DNA from: Pseudobacteroides cellulosolvens ATCC 35603 = DSM 2933 | GTDB lineage: Bacteria; Bacillota; Clostridia; Acetivibrionales; DSM-2933 | Direction of reading: 5' to 3' | Length of the DNA stretch: 64,000 bases | Assembly: GCF_001262605.1 (NCBI RefSeq) | Contig: NZ_LGTC01000001.1 | Location: 868,001-932,000, forward strand | Part shown: piece after piece, positions 43,878 to 53,432 of the stretch | Layout: the number at the start of each line of letters is the position of its first letter | Position numbering within the stretch: position 1 is the first letter of the stretch | Made by a program: the position numbers and the translations under genes | Notes under the pieces: model-generated | Told to the model about the DNA's origin: nothing | Seen by the model: only the letters and a program-made list of their open reading frames with translations | The model's database searches: none

Positions 43878-46304
43878 GTGAGGAAAAAGTGTATTATTTT
43901 TACTTTGCTTGTGATGTATATTACAAGCATAATCCCAAAACCTGCATCAGCTGCTGCGGGTGACCTCAATTATGTTGATGCATTTGCAAAATCCATTCTT
44001 TTCTATGAGGCAAACTGGTGTGGACCTGATGCTGGTGAAAACAGGATCAAATGGCGTGGACCTTGCCATATAGAAGACGGCAAGGATGTTGGGCTTGATC
44101 TTACAGGTGGATTTCATGACTGCGGTGACCATGTAAAATTCGGTCTGCCTCAGTGTACTTCTGCTTCAGCGTTGGCATGGGCATATTACGAGTTCAAGGA
44201 CACCTTTATTGAAAAGGGGCAGGACAAGTACATGCTTAATATTGTGAAACATTTTGCTGATTATTTTATGAAATGTTTCCCAAACAAGACAACATTCTAT
44301 TATCAATTGGGCGATGGTGATGAAGACCATAAATTCTGGGGTCCGCCAGAGCTTCAAACTTATAACAGACCAGCATATTATGCTGCAACTCCATCAAACC
44401 CAGGTTCTGACGTAGCTGGTTCAGCTGCTGCTACATTGGCACTTACATATCTTAACATGAAGGATAGTGATCCTACATATGCGGCAAAATGCCTTACATA
44501 TGCTAAGGATTTATATGCATTCGGTCAGGCTTATAGAGGGAACAGCAAAGGCCAGAGCTACTATCTTCCTAGAAGCTACTATGATGAACTCATGTGGGGT
44601 GGAATTTGGCTCTACATTGCTACAAATGAACAGAAATACATGGATGACATAGAAAAGCTCATGGCTGAAAAAGGTCTGGGTGGAGATAACACTTATCAGA
44701 ACCATTGGACAAACTGCTGGGATGATATATTTGGCGGGGTTGCTTTAAAGATGGCAGAGATAACTAAAAAACCCAAGTATATAACAATAGTTGAAGAAAA
44801 TCTTGATTACTTTATGAATAGTCTATCAAAAGTTCCAGGCGGTTTAAGCTATCTTGACAGTTGGGGTGTAGCTAAATACCCAGCGGCAGAATCAATGCTT
44901 GCACTCACATACTATAAGATCAAACCTGATCAGAAATATCTTGATTATGCAAAAAGCCAGATAGACTTTATTCTCGGTAAGAATCCTAACAACATGTCAT
45001 ACATGGTAGGCTTTGGTGATAAATATCCCAAATTCCCACATCACAGGGCTGCGAGCGGCATGCTTGAAGGACCGCCGGCAGATGAAAAGAAGGTAGCACC
45101 TGAAAGACACATTCTATATGGTGCTTTAGTAGGCGGACCTGATAAATCCGGCGTTTATTATGACGATATAGACCAATATGTTTATACCGAAACAGGTCTT
45201 GACTATAATGCAGGTCTTGTAGGTGCTCTTGCTGGTATGTCAAAATATTTCGGTGATGGCCAGAAACCTGAACCGACACCTGGAATTGAGGGCGATCCTG
45301 ACCTTTATTACGCAGAAGCTAAAATTTACAAGCAGGATGCTCAAAGTACAGTAATAGATTTGAATATGTATAACATTTTAACAGCACCACCAAGGTACGA
45401 AACAGGATTGTCCTTCAGATATTTCATGGATTTGTCGGAGTTAGTAAGTGCAAATGTTGACCCGGCATCTACAAAGGCAGACATTTATTATTCACCGATA
45501 AAAGGGGCCAAGTATGGGGATGTAAAAGTCTTTGACAAGGCAAAGAATATCTATTACATAGAGTTTTCTTTCCCTAATGAAAAATTATACTCAAGAAGCT
45601 ATATTCAGTTCTGTTTGGCAAACTACAGCGGTAAATGGAATGCAGCAAATGACTATTCAATTGCTGATCTGTCTGCAACCAAGTATACAAGAACCGATAA
45701 AATAGCAATATACAAGGATGGTGTCAAGGTGGCAGGTCTTGAGCCTGGTGAAACTCCTATTCCAAGTACTACAAAGCCAACAAACACTCCAGTGCCTTCA
45801 AGCACTGTTCCTAAAACAAAGGGTTATATAGCACCAGATTTCACATATTCAGCATCAGCTGCTTCAAAAGTAAAGGAAGGATTTGAAATTCATGTTACAG
45901 GTAATGTCTCAATATCTGCGACAACAGATGAAAACGGTTACTTTGAAATAACAAATCCAATACTAAATTCTTTAACCTTCGATCTTATAATAAGTAAACC
46001 AGGGTATTTGACTAGAATAATCAAAGACATTCCTACAAATAAAAATACAACCATCGGAACATCATCATCTCCAGCAGCAGTTTGGGCTGGTGACATTACA
46101 AAGGGTGATGTGCAGGATGGAGCAATAAACATGGCTGATGTTATAGAAATTGCAAAAGCATTTAACGCCACATCGGATACAGCCAAGTATGTGGCTGAGC
46201 AAGATTTTAACGCTGACGGATCAATTAATATGAGCGACATACTTATAATTGCAAAACATTTTAGCATGACATCATCCAATTATCCTGAAATAGTTATTCA
46301 GTAA
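43878..46304 (+). CDS. Cellulosomal family 9 endoglucanase with CBM3 and dockerin
   Basis: The GTG start follows AGGGGGA (the ATG two bases earlier is followed by a stop). The 808-residue enzyme has a signal peptide (1-26). The GH9 catalytic domain covers about 30-465, with the Asp pair in GGFHDCGDHVKFGLP and the proton-donor Glu in VYTETGLDYNAGLVGAL. A CBM3-family module, probably type c, covers about 475-620 (DLYYAEAKIYKQDAQSTVID). A Thr/Pro linker, a carboxypeptidase-regulatory-like module and a C-terminal type I dockerin follow (AINMADVIEIAKAFNATSDT, DFNADGSINMSDILIIAKHF). GH9-CBM3c enzymes cut cellulose processively. The dockerin docks it on a scaffoldin, and a strong terminator follows. 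Confidence 0.95.
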   Translation: MRKKCIIFTLLVMYITSIIPKPASAAAGDLNYVDAFAKSILFYEANWCGPDAGENRIKWRGPCHIEDGKDVGLDLTGGFHDCGDHVKFGLPQCTSASALAWAYYEFKDTFIEKGQDKYMLNIVKHFADYFMKCFPNKTTFYYQLGDGDEDHKFWGPPELQTYNRPAYYAATPSNPGSDVAGSAAATLALTYLNMKDSDPTYAAKCLTYAKDLYAFGQAYRGNSKGQSYYLPRSYYDELMWGGIWLYIATNEQKYMDDIEKLMAEKGLGGDNTYQNHWTNCWDDIFGGVALKMAEITKKPKYITIVEENLDYFMNSLSKVPGGLSYLDSWGVAKYPAAESMLALTYYKIKPDQKYLDYAKSQIDFILGKNPNNMSYMVGFGDKYPKFPHHRAASGMLEGPPADEKKVAPERHILYGALVGGPDKSGVYYDDIDQYVYTETGLDYNAGLVGALAGMSKYFGDGQKPEPTPGIEGDPDLYYAEAKIYKQDAQSTVIDLNMYNILTAPPRYETGLSFRYFMDLSELVSANVDPASTKADIYYSPIKGAKYGDVKVFDKAKNIYYIEFSFPNEKLYSRSYIQFCLANYSGKWNAANDYSIADLSATKYTRTDKIAIYKDGVKVAGLEPGETPIPSTTKPTNTPVPSSTVPKTKGYIAPDFTYSASAASKVKEGFEIHVTGNVSISATTDENGYFEITNPILNSLTFDLIISKPGYLTRIIKDIPTNKNTTIGTSSSPAAVWAGDITKGDVQDGAINMADVIEIAKAFNATSDTAKYVAEQDFNADGSINMSDILIIAKHFSMTSSNYPEIVIQ

Positions 46305-46324
46305 TATTAATATATTTGACATTT

Positions 46325-46367
46325 AAAAAGACTGTGAGAGGGCAAATACCTTCTTACAGTCTTTTTT
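46325..46367 (+). terminator. Rho-independent terminator of the GH9 gene
   Basis: AAAAAGACTGT and ACAGTCTTTTT form an 11-bp stem followed by T residues, 20 bp after the stop codon. Confidence 0.85.
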
Positions 46368-46422
46368 ATGTTAAGAAAAAAGAGTACAGAAAAGGAAAAT
46401 AACATTTGAAAGATTAGATGAC

Positions 46423-46830
46423 CTATTTGAAGCTATCCAACCACTTTTGAAGCATTCCTATATTGCAAAAAAATGTTGGAGTTATTCCCGACATTTGAAA
46501 TATAAACTCTACAGAGGCTCTTAAAAGTTCGTTTTCACTAATCAGAACTGCTGCTTTATCCATACCTGCACCTAGCAATAAATTCTGTGCTTCAACATGA
46601 AGGCTCACTAACTGGTTTATGCAGCCTTTATACTGCGTAAAGTCATAGATTATGTCAAATCCTGGTCTGGAATGTGCAACCATTGTTTTTACATCTTCTA
46701 TATAATAATCCAACTGCGACATTTTATCCCACAGTCCAAAAAAGGCTACAAATAAACAGTTTGAAGATTCATCGTAAGATAATTCATAGGAATTATTTTT
46801 ACTTACTTTAGTAAAACGCAACATATCCAT
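46423..46830 (-). CDS. Small STAS/SpoIIAA-like protein
   Basis: The 135-residue cytoplasmic protein alternates strands and helices (NCLFVAFFGLWDKMSQLDYY, GFDIIYDFTQYKGCINQLVS, KAAVLISENELLRASVEFIF). This recalls SpoIIAA-like/STAS-fold proteins, without a clear phosphorylatable Ser motif. The start follows AAGGGG. It is transcribed alone, convergent with the GH9 gene. The family assignment is tentative. Confidence 0.55.
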   Translation of the reverse strand: MDMLRFTKVSKNNSYELSYDESSNCLFVAFFGLWDKMSQLDYYIEDVKTMVAHSRPGFDIIYDFTQYKGCINQLVSLHVEAQNLLLGAGMDKAAVLISENELLRASVEFIFQMSGITPTFFCNIGMLQKWLDSFK

Positions 46831-47009
46831 AATCGTTACCCCTTCAATAATATATATTATATTTATCGGTAAGTATTTATGTTTACTAAACCCCTTCTTT
46901 TTAAAGGAATACCTAAAATATAAAGTCTGTTTTTTGTTTATATTTATTTGAACACATTTAAATAATCTGCATAATATGTTGGTAGAGAATCTATTTTCGA
47001 GGTGTATTT

Positions 47010-47342
47010 ATGGGCGTTTTGTTTTTTTTAGTAAATTTATTTGTAGGAGGCGTATTTGCTGCAGCAACCTTTGAACTTGTCTGTTGCCATAAGTCAAAAT
47101 GCTGGCACCGGTTCACTTTCACAGCTATAATGTTTTCATTATTTGTACTTCTTGCTAACTTATCATGGCTAAGACTTTGTCACCTTAAATATAATTTTAT
47201 CGATGTAATGATCTATTTAAACTTTTTGAGTATTATAGCAAAGACAGCTTTATTAAGTTTTGCTTCCGGTGTTGTATTTGGACTTTTTGCAGGTCTTGTT
47301 TGCCGCTTGTTAAGACACAAATTCCATTGTTTTAGAGACTAG
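47010..47342 (+). CDS. Small membrane protein, unknown
   Basis: The 110-residue product has three membrane helices (VLFFLVNLFVGGVFAAATF, FTAIMFSLFVLLANLSWL, LLSFASGVVFGLFAGLVCRL) and several Cys and His residues in loops (VCCHKSKCWHR). The ATG lies behind GAGGTG. No family recognised. It precedes the exopolysaccharide genes but a stem-loop separates them. Confidence 0.6.
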   Translation: MGVLFFLVNLFVGGVFAAATFELVCCHKSKCWHRFTFTAIMFSLFVLLANLSWLRLCHLKYNFIDVMIYLNFLSIIAKTALLSFASGVVFGLFAGLVCRLLRHKFHCFRD

Positions 47343-47399
47343 TTTTTTATTAATTAAAGGAAGTGTAATTTTGTTCTTATAAAATCTTATATCTGGCAG

Positions 47400-47432
47400 G
47401 GCAAAATAACATAAACAGCTGGTTATTTTGCC
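47400..47432 (+). terminator. Perfect stem-loop before the exopolysaccharide operon
   Basis: GGCAAAATAAC and GTTATTTTGCC pair over 11 bp with an 11-nt loop, followed by only a short T run. It may end the small membrane gene or act as an attenuator for the operon 65 bp downstream. Confidence 0.5.
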
Positions 47433-47456
47433 TTTCCAAATGTAAGACTGATAACA
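47418..47456 (+). repeat. Intergenic repeat, copy 1 of 3 (GCTGGTTATTTTGC...AAATGTAAGA)
   Basis: The block GCTGGTTATTTTGC, then CAAATGTAAGA and TAACA, recurs at 58582-58618 and, more loosely, at 51747-51781, all on this strand. It overlaps the stem-loop upstream of the exopolysaccharide genes. Confidence 0.45.
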
Positions 47457-47497
47457 ATAACTATAAAATTATGAATAAATGACAAGGGTGATACAAT

Positions 47498-48163
47498 TTG
47501 GACATAAAGCAAATAACATATATGCTTTTAAAAAAAATAAAATTTATTATCATAATACCAATTATAGTTGCAATTATAACATATTTTGTAAGCATAGAAA
47601 TTCTTAAACCTGTATACCAGTCTTATACTACACTCTATGTAATAAATAAGCCTGATGGGGGCAAACCGATAAATTACAACGATTTACTGACAAATCAGCA
47701 GTTGGTTAAAGACTATAGAGAGCTTATTGAGAGCAAAACTGTAACGAGGTCGGTTCTAAACGAGCTAGGTATTAAGAATGTGAGTCCCGATGATCTGGCA
47801 AGCAAAATAAGTGTTAACCTAAAGCCTGACACAAGAGTGCTGCAGATTATTGTTAATGACAAAAATCCTTATAGAGCAAGGGATTTAGCTAATAAGACAA
47901 GTGAAAAATTTATTGAGAAGTCTATGGAATTAATGAGTGTAGCCAATATAAATATTGTTGATAGAGCAGAGCTTCCGCTAAAACCTGCAAAGCCAAAGCC
48001 AGTAGTAAATTTTATATTGGCATTGATGATTAGTTTTGTATTGACCACAGGATTAATATATCTTATTGAGTATTTTAGTGATACCATAAAAAGTAAGGAA
48101 GATATTGAAGAATACTTATCATTAAGCATTCTCAGCACAATACCACTTGTAAAAAACAAGTAA
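47498..48163 (+). CDS. Wzz/YveK-type chain-length determinant (capsule/EPS)
   Basis: A TTG start follows AAGGGTG. The 221-residue protein has an N-terminal helix (KFIIIIPIIVAIITYFVSI), an extracellular domain of about 130 residues (YQSYTTLYVINKPDGG, NLKPDTRVLQIIVNDKNP) and a second helix (VVNFILALMISFVLTTGLIYL), preceded by PAKPKP. This is the Wzz/capsular modulator layout that partners a separate tyrosine kinase in Firmicutes. The kinase gene follows at once, so both act on polymer export and length. Confidence 0.9.
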   Translation: MDIKQITYMLLKKIKFIIIIPIIVAIITYFVSIEILKPVYQSYTTLYVINKPDGGKPINYNDLLTNQQLVKDYRELIESKTVTRSVLNELGIKNVSPDDLASKISVNLKPDTRVLQIIVNDKNPYRARDLANKTSEKFIEKSMELMSVANINIVDRAELPLKPAKPKPVVNFILALMISFVLTTGLIYLIEYFSDTIKSKEDIEEYLSLSILSTIPLVKNK

Positions 48164-48214
48164 TTCCTTATTCTGTTTATTCAAAATAATGCAAAATGGT
48201 CCTTGGGGGAGTTT

Positions 48215-48952
48215 ATGACAACAATAAATTATGAACATGAATTTAAGATAAATGAATCCTTAGAGGAAGCTTTTAAAGTTTTAAGAGCTAATATACATTT
48301 TTGTGATCCGGAAAATAAGCTAAAAACAATCGCTATTACCAGCTACAGTTCTGGAGATGGAAAAAGCTGTGTTTCAGCCAACCTTTCATATACAATTGCA
48401 AAATCAGGTATGAAAGTGCTTTTTGTTGATGCAGATTTAAGAAAACCTATACTTTATAAAAAGCTTGTGAGCAAAGACTTTAAAGGACTCTCTAATTACT
48501 TGTTGGGTAATTCAACTTTAGAACAGATAATAAATAAAACCCAGATTGAGGGCTTTGATTTTGTATCCTGCGGGATTAAAACATTGAGTCCGGGAGAGCT
48601 TATAGCCTCTCCTCGATTAGGAGAATTTCTTATAAAAACAAGAGAAATATATGATTTTGTTATTATAGACACACCACCGCTAGGCAGTGTTATTGACGGT
48701 GCACTTATATCATCACAAAGTGATGCTGCAATAATAGTAGTATCACAATACAAAACAAAGTGCAATAACGCTATTATGATGAAAGAACAATTGCAAAAGG
48801 CTAATGCCAATATTCTTGGAGTTGTATTTAACAAAGTGAATAAATTGGATTTTCGAAATTATTATGGCGGATATGACTACGATAACAAAAAAACGAAATA
48901 TTCCAGAAAATTACTCAAGGAAATCAAAAATGTAAAGAGGGATAATTTATGA
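48215..48952 (+). CDS. CpsD/YwqD-type tyrosine-protein kinase (BY-kinase)
   Basis: The ATG at 48215 behind GGGGGAG is preferred over an in-frame TTG at 48203. The 245-residue ATPase has Walker A (SYSSGDGKSCVSANLS), Walker A' (VLFVDADLRKP) and Walker B (FVIIDTPPLGS). The C-terminal tail holds a Tyr cluster (NYYGGYDYDN, KYS) for autophosphorylation. It needs the preceding membrane protein for activation. The next gene overlaps by four bases and encodes the cognate phosphatase. Confidence 0.93.
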   Translation: MTTINYEHEFKINESLEEAFKVLRANIHFCDPENKLKTIAITSYSSGDGKSCVSANLSYTIAKSGMKVLFVDADLRKPILYKKLVSKDFKGLSNYLLGNSTLEQIINKTQIEGFDFVSCGIKTLSPGELIASPRLGEFLIKTREIYDFVIIDTPPLGSVIDGALISSQSDAAIIVVSQYKTKCNNAIMMKEQLQKANANILGVVFNKVNKLDFRNYYGGYDYDNKKTKYSRKLLKEIKNVKRDNL

Positions 48953-49641
48953 TTGATATTCACAGCCATCTGATTTTTGATACAGACGATGGCCCTTCTA
49001 CCATTAAAGAGTCAATTAGAATGGTTCTTGAAGCAGAAAAAATTGGTATCAAGACAATTATCGCAACTCCTCACTACAAAAAAAATGTCTTTAATATTGA
49101 TAATGCCGAAAAAAACTTTAAGGAATTATTGATTAGGCTTGCTGATTGTGATATTGAACTTAGATTGGGGTATGAGGTTTTTGTGGAATCATTGTTATTG
49201 GATTGTATTGATAATAAAAGAATTTTTACATTAAATAATTCCCAGTATCTTCTATTTGAACTTCCGTTTGATGTATACCCGGCTAACACAGTAGATATTA
49301 TATTGAATTTGCATTTAGAGAATATTATTCCTATAATCGCTCACCCTGAAAGGCATATATATTTCCAAAGGGATTTTGGCAAGTTTTTAGGTCTTATAGA
49401 AGCAGGATGCATGGTACAGCTTGATGCAGGAAGTATAATGGGAATACATGGCAGAAAGTCTAAAGCATTTTGCAAAAAAGTATTAAAGCTTGGATTAGCT
49501 CAATTCATTGCATCTGATGCACACTCAGCAAAGGATTATACCAACCTGTTTCTGCCTTCATATCATAAGGTTGTAAAATGGGTAGGCACTGACTATGCAG
49601 AATCGTTATACCGCAGAAACCAGGAACTGATATTTAGATGA
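48949..49641 (+). CDS. CpsB/YwqE-type PHP tyrosine-protein phosphatase
   Basis: The 230-residue protein starts inside the kinase stop (ATGA). It has the PHP metal-binding pattern: MIDIHSHLIFDTDDGP, IIATPHY, LGYEVFVES, PIIAHPERH and FIASDAHS. Such Mn-dependent enzymes remove phosphate from BY-kinases and regulate capsule synthesis. All metal ligands appear present. Confidence 0.93.
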   Translation: MIDIHSHLIFDTDDGPSTIKESIRMVLEAEKIGIKTIIATPHYKKNVFNIDNAEKNFKELLIRLADCDIELRLGYEVFVESLLLDCIDNKRIFTLNNSQYLLFELPFDVYPANTVDIILNLHLENIIPIIAHPERHIYFQRDFGKFLGLIEAGCMVQLDAGSIMGIHGRKSKAFCKKVLKLGLAQFIASDAHSAKDYTNLFLPSYHKVVKWVGTDYAESLYRRNQELIFR

Positions 49642-49731
49642 AAATAAAGTGCAAAATATCCGGAAAGGAATTGGTGGATTTAGATTCTACATAAGGAATG
49701 ACTAAAATAGGTTTATTGGGGAGAATTAAAA

Positions 49732-51549
49732 ATGAAATGGAATGGTAAAAAAGTATTATTCTTTATAGGTGATCTTATAATTTTAAATATAGGAATATGT
49801 GCTGCATTTTTCATAAGATTTGAAGGTTCAATTCCAGCAAAATATATAGATTTGTTTCCAAAATTACTTGTTATTATTTCTTTGGCAAATGTAAGTTGCT
49901 TTTATGTTTGTGAATTATATAAGAAGCTTTGGAGATATGCAAGCATAGGAGAACTTGTTCAAATCCTGCTTGCAACTGTAACAGGTGCCTTTATGTCTTT
50001 GCTTATTGAACTGGCATTAGATATATATTTACCTAAATCCGTATTACTGATCTTCTGGTTGATAACCTTTGTTTTTGTCGGAGCCTTAAGGATAAGCATT
50101 CGTTTTAAAAACGACATAAAAAAATATTTGTTTGAAGATCATTATAAAAAGAACACAATGATTATTGGTGCGGGAGAGGCAGGTTCAATTATTATTAAGG
50201 AGATGAAGAGCAATATTAATTGTAAATACAAGCCTGTTGCAGCAATTGATGATGACAAAAAAAAGCATAAAACCAAAATTAACGGTGTTCCGATCATAGG
50301 CGGTAGGGATAAGATATTATGGGCAGTAAAAAAATTTGGAATTGAAGAGATTATTGTAACTATGCCATCTGTACAAAAAAAGGAAATGCAAATTATTATT
50401 AATGTCTGTAAAAATTCTCGATGTAAAGTTAAAGTGCTTCCTGAGGTATTTGGATTAATGGGAGAAGGGGTTAGCTTTAAAAAGCTAAGGGGCTTTAATA
50501 TAGAAGATTTGCTTTCAAGAAATGAAATATGTATTAATACAGAAGAGATAAGCCACTATATTGAAAATGAGGTGGTTATGGTGACTGGAGGCGGTGGGTC
50601 AATAGGATCGGAACTTTCCAGACAAATAGCAAGGTTTAGGCCCTCAAAATTATTGATACTTGATTTTTATGAAAACAGTGCTTTTGACATAAACAATGAG
50701 CTTGTAAAAAAACATGATAAAGATCTGGATATAAAAATAATCATAGCTTCCATAAGAGAAAAGGAAAAGATGGAGTATATTTTTGACACATATAAACCAA
50801 CCGTCGTTTTCCACGCAGCAGCACACAAGCATGTGCCTTTAATGGAAGGAAATCCTGATGAGGCTGTAAAAAACAACATATTCGGTACCCTAAATCTACT
50901 TGAATGTGCTGATAAATATAGTTGCAAAAAGTTTGTTTTCATATCAACGGATAAAGCCGTTAATCCTGCTTGTATAATGGGTGCTACTAAAAGAGTTTCA
51001 GAAATTCTAATCCGTTATATGAATAAAAAAAGCAGTACAATTTTCTCTGCAGTAAGGTTCGGAAACGTATTAGGAAGTAACGGCAGTGTTGTTCCTCTTT
51101 TTAAGAAACAGATTGAAGAGGGTGGCCCGGTAACAGTGACCCATCCTGATACAACAAGGTACTTTATGACAATATCCGAAGCCGCAAGCCTGGTTATACA
51201 AGCTGGTGCTATGGCTAGTGGAGGCGAAATATTTGTTCTTGACATGGGTAAGCCTGTAAAGATACTTGATCTTGCCAATATTATGATTTCACAAGCAGGT
51301 ATGAGACCTGGGGAAGATATTGAAATAGAGTTTACCGGCCTTCGGCCGGGTGAAAAACTGCATGAGGAACTTCTGATGTTTAAGGATGGGATCAATATTA
51401 CAAAAAACAATAATATATTTATTGAAAAACAATATGATTTGGATTTCGCGGCGATAATTGAAGAAATTAATAAAGCTAGAAACAACGGTTTGATCGGAAT
51501 AAACGAGGTGAAAGACTTCTTAAAAAAGATTATCCCTGATTATAAATAG
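49732..51549 (+). CDS. Membrane nucleotide-sugar 4,6-dehydratase (CapD/PglF/WbpM-type)
   Basis: The 605-residue protein has four N-terminal membrane helices (FFIGDLIILNIGICAAFFI and following). A first Rossmann-like region (TMIIGAGEAGSIIIKEMKSN) precedes the SDR catalytic domain from about 280: GGGGSIGSELSRQIARF for NAD(P), STDKAVNPACIMGATKR with the Met/Lys catalytic pattern, and RFGNVLGSNGSVVPLFKKQI. Such enzymes convert UDP-GlcNAc to its 4-keto-6-deoxy form for capsule or glycan synthesis. The gene lies 90 bp after the phosphatase and ends the EPS set in this window. Confidence 0.92.
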   Translation: MKWNGKKVLFFIGDLIILNIGICAAFFIRFEGSIPAKYIDLFPKLLVIISLANVSCFYVCELYKKLWRYASIGELVQILLATVTGAFMSLLIELALDIYLPKSVLLIFWLITFVFVGALRISIRFKNDIKKYLFEDHYKKNTMIIGAGEAGSIIIKEMKSNINCKYKPVAAIDDDKKKHKTKINGVPIIGGRDKILWAVKKFGIEEIIVTMPSVQKKEMQIIINVCKNSRCKVKVLPEVFGLMGEGVSFKKLRGFNIEDLLSRNEICINTEEISHYIENEVVMVTGGGGSIGSELSRQIARFRPSKLLILDFYENSAFDINNELVKKHDKDLDIKIIIASIREKEKMEYIFDTYKPTVVFHAAAHKHVPLMEGNPDEAVKNNIFGTLNLLECADKYSCKKFVFISTDKAVNPACIMGATKRVSEILIRYMNKKSSTIFSAVRFGNVLGSNGSVVPLFKKQIEEGGPVTVTHPDTTRYFMTISEAASLVIQAGAMASGGEIFVLDMGKPVKILDLANIMISQAGMRPGEDIEIEFTGLRPGEKLHEELLMFKDGINITKNNNIFIEKQYDLDFAAIIEEINKARNNGLIGINEVKDFLKKIIPDYK

Positions 51550-51895
51550 AAACTCATTGATGAGTTTACCAAAATTGGTAAATTATCCAGAAAACCAACA
51601 TGTGAAAATTGTTTGGTAAATTGTATTCATTGCCATAATAAGGTTGTGTGTGATAAAATATGGTGTAAGATGTCATAAATATTGCACTTGTCTATCACAA
51701 GCTTGTTAAAATCACTTAATCTTATTATTTGTATATCATAAAATAATGGTTATTAGCTTCACCAAATGTAAGATAATTAACACTTTTAATATGGATAGGG
51801 TCTAATTTTGTTGGAAATAGAGTAAGGACAAGTACAATAAAGGACTTTGGACAAGCTAAGCTAGTAGGCCTATTGGGTCAAGGAGGAAAAACATT
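51550..51895. other. Spacer after the EPS genes
   Basis: About 345 bp without a gene. It holds a weak inverted repeat just after the stop (AACTCATTGATGAGTT) and copy 2 of the TGGTTATT...AAATGTAAGA repeat. The start region of the next gene follows with AAGGAGG. No RNA gene seen. Confidence 0.4.
51747..51781 (+). repeat. Intergenic repeat, copy 2 of 3
   Basis: TGGTTATTAGCTTCACCAAATGTAAGATAATTAACA matches the copies at 47418 and 58582 in GGTTATT, CAAATGTAAGA and TTAACA. It is the most divergent copy. Confidence 0.35.
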
Positions 51896-52408
51896 TTGGA
51901 TGAATTATATACTGTTATGTATGATGGAGAAAACTATTTTAAACATATAATGTCCGATTATGAAAAAGAAGCAGCATCTAAGCTGATTTCTAAACTGGAA
52001 ATCTCACTTTCAAGTGATTGGGGACTTAACGGATTATACATTAAGTATAGTATAAAAATAGGGTATTATGTAATAGAGGATAATGATAGAGGACATTATT
52101 CCATGCTTTCCGGATTTCCAACTAAAGATGGGGATGAAGCCTTTGTAATATTATTAGCTTATGGAACCAATTGTCAAGGATTTAGCTTTGAATCTAAAAA
52201 TCGAACACAATTTAAAAAAGAGTGGGAAAAGTGCTATAAATTAAAATATGAGGGACGTAAATTCGCATTTGAGTATTCACTAAGAAGGATGGATGAAGTT
52301 TTAGGGTATATTCCTGATAAGTTTATAGTCAAGTATGAGAATTATTTAAACATTTGCGGGTTGAAGTGGAAATTTGATAATGCCTTAAAAAGTTTTGTTG
52401 AAATATAA
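51896..52408 (+). CDS. Hypothetical 170-residue protein
   Basis: A TTG start follows AAGGAGG by nine bases; the first ATG of the frame lies several codons later without a site. The protein (LDELYTVMYDGENYFKHIMS...) is soluble, alpha/beta, with a conserved-looking Lys/Glu/Trp-rich second half (FKKEWEKCYKLKYEGRKFAF). No family recognised; it may be a cytoplasmic immunity- or SMI1-like protein, which I cannot support further. Confidence 0.55.
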   Translation: MDELYTVMYDGENYFKHIMSDYEKEAASKLISKLEISLSSDWGLNGLYIKYSIKIGYYVIEDNDRGHYSMLSGFPTKDGDEAFVILLAYGTNCQGFSFESKNRTQFKKEWEKCYKLKYEGRKFAFEYSLRRMDEVLGYIPDKFIVKYENYLNICGLKWKFDNALKSFVEI

Positions 52409-52502
52409 GATTCACGATTGACCAGTTAATTATTTGTTAATACATAAAGGAATTTAAAGAATATATATTCCGGAAGTCATGGGTTAAATGGAGGCACTTG
52501 AT

Positions 52503-53354
52503 ATGAATGAATACCAAAGTATTCTAACCGGTTTAATTGAGCTCAGTAAATTAACAGACCAGATAAAAACAGGTATTATTATAGGTTCAAGATCAAGAAC
52601 ACAACATCCTGCCGATGAGTACTCGGATATAGATATTATAATGCTGGTTGATGATATAGAGCATTTCATAAAATCCGATGAATGGCTGGATAGTTTGGGT
52701 AAATACCATATTTCCTTTAGTGAAAATACAATTGCTAATGGAAAAGAACGGCGTGTAGTTTTTGATAATGCACTGGATGCGGATTTTCTCTTTTTGAAGG
52801 CAAATGACATTGATAAAATTGAAAAAGATAAAGACTTCAAGGAAATAATTGCAAGATCATATTGCATATTATTTGATAAAATTGGGTTTGATGATGTTTT
52901 GAGGAGGATAGCGTTATCACCTGAACAGTATTTCTTGCTATCGGAGAGTGAATTTGTAAATATTGTTAATGACTTTTGGTTTCACTCAATATGGGCTGCA
53001 AAAAAAGTGCTGCGTGGCGAACTTTGGGTTGCAAAAAACTGTGTGGATAACTATATGAAAAATATCCTATTACAGATGATAGAACTTTTTACTCATGCTG
53101 TTAACGGCTCTTCTTATGACACCTGGCATTGCGGGCGTTTCATAGAACAGTGGGCAGAACCTTGGATAGTGAAGGAATTTCCTAATATATTTGCAGGGTA
53201 TTCAGCTAATGATATTTTTCGTGCACTATCTAAAAGCATGGATTTATTTCGTAAATTATCTGTCAAAACAGCTGAGAAACTAAATTATATATATCCCAAT
53301 GAAGCAGATATGTATGCTGCAAATTTTCTGGAAAGCGTTAAGAAATTTCGATAA
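52503..53354 (+). CDS. ANT(6)-like aminoglycoside/streptomycin adenylyltransferase-type nucleotidyltransferase
   Basis: The ATG at 52503 lies eight bases after GGAGG; an ATG 15 bp earlier is part of that site. The 283-residue protein has the nucleotidyltransferase motif GSRSRTQHPADEYSDIDIIM, with GSR...DxD metal ligands. The family's C-terminal helical part follows (FWFHSIWAAKKVLRGELWVA, DTWHCGRFIEQW). Members adenylylate streptomycin, but chromosomal copies often have unknown substrates. It is monocistronic, with no mobile element beside it. Confidence 0.88.
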   Translation: MNEYQSILTGLIELSKLTDQIKTGIIIGSRSRTQHPADEYSDIDIIMLVDDIEHFIKSDEWLDSLGKYHISFSENTIANGKERRVVFDNALDADFLFLKANDIDKIEKDKDFKEIIARSYCILFDKIGFDDVLRRIALSPEQYFLLSESEFVNIVNDFWFHSIWAAKKVLRGELWVAKNCVDNYMKNILLQMIELFTHAVNGSSYDTWHCGRFIEQWAEPWIVKEFPNIFAGYSANDIFRALSKSMDLFRKLSVKTAEKLNYIYPNEADMYAANFLESVKKFR

Positions 53355-53432
53355 CATATAAAAACATTATTTGCGGTTTAATATCGTGAATCAATATATT
53401 AGAGTCGGATAATTTTATTAAGGGGTGATTTT

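Noticed and set aside
48215..48952. ParA/MinD partition protein
   Set aside because: The Walker A' motif, Tyr-rich tail and Wzz/PHP-phosphatase neighbours fit a BY-kinase.
52503..53354. Recently acquired resistance gene
   Set aside because: Base composition matches its neighbours and no mobile element flanks it, so an old chromosomal gene is more likely.
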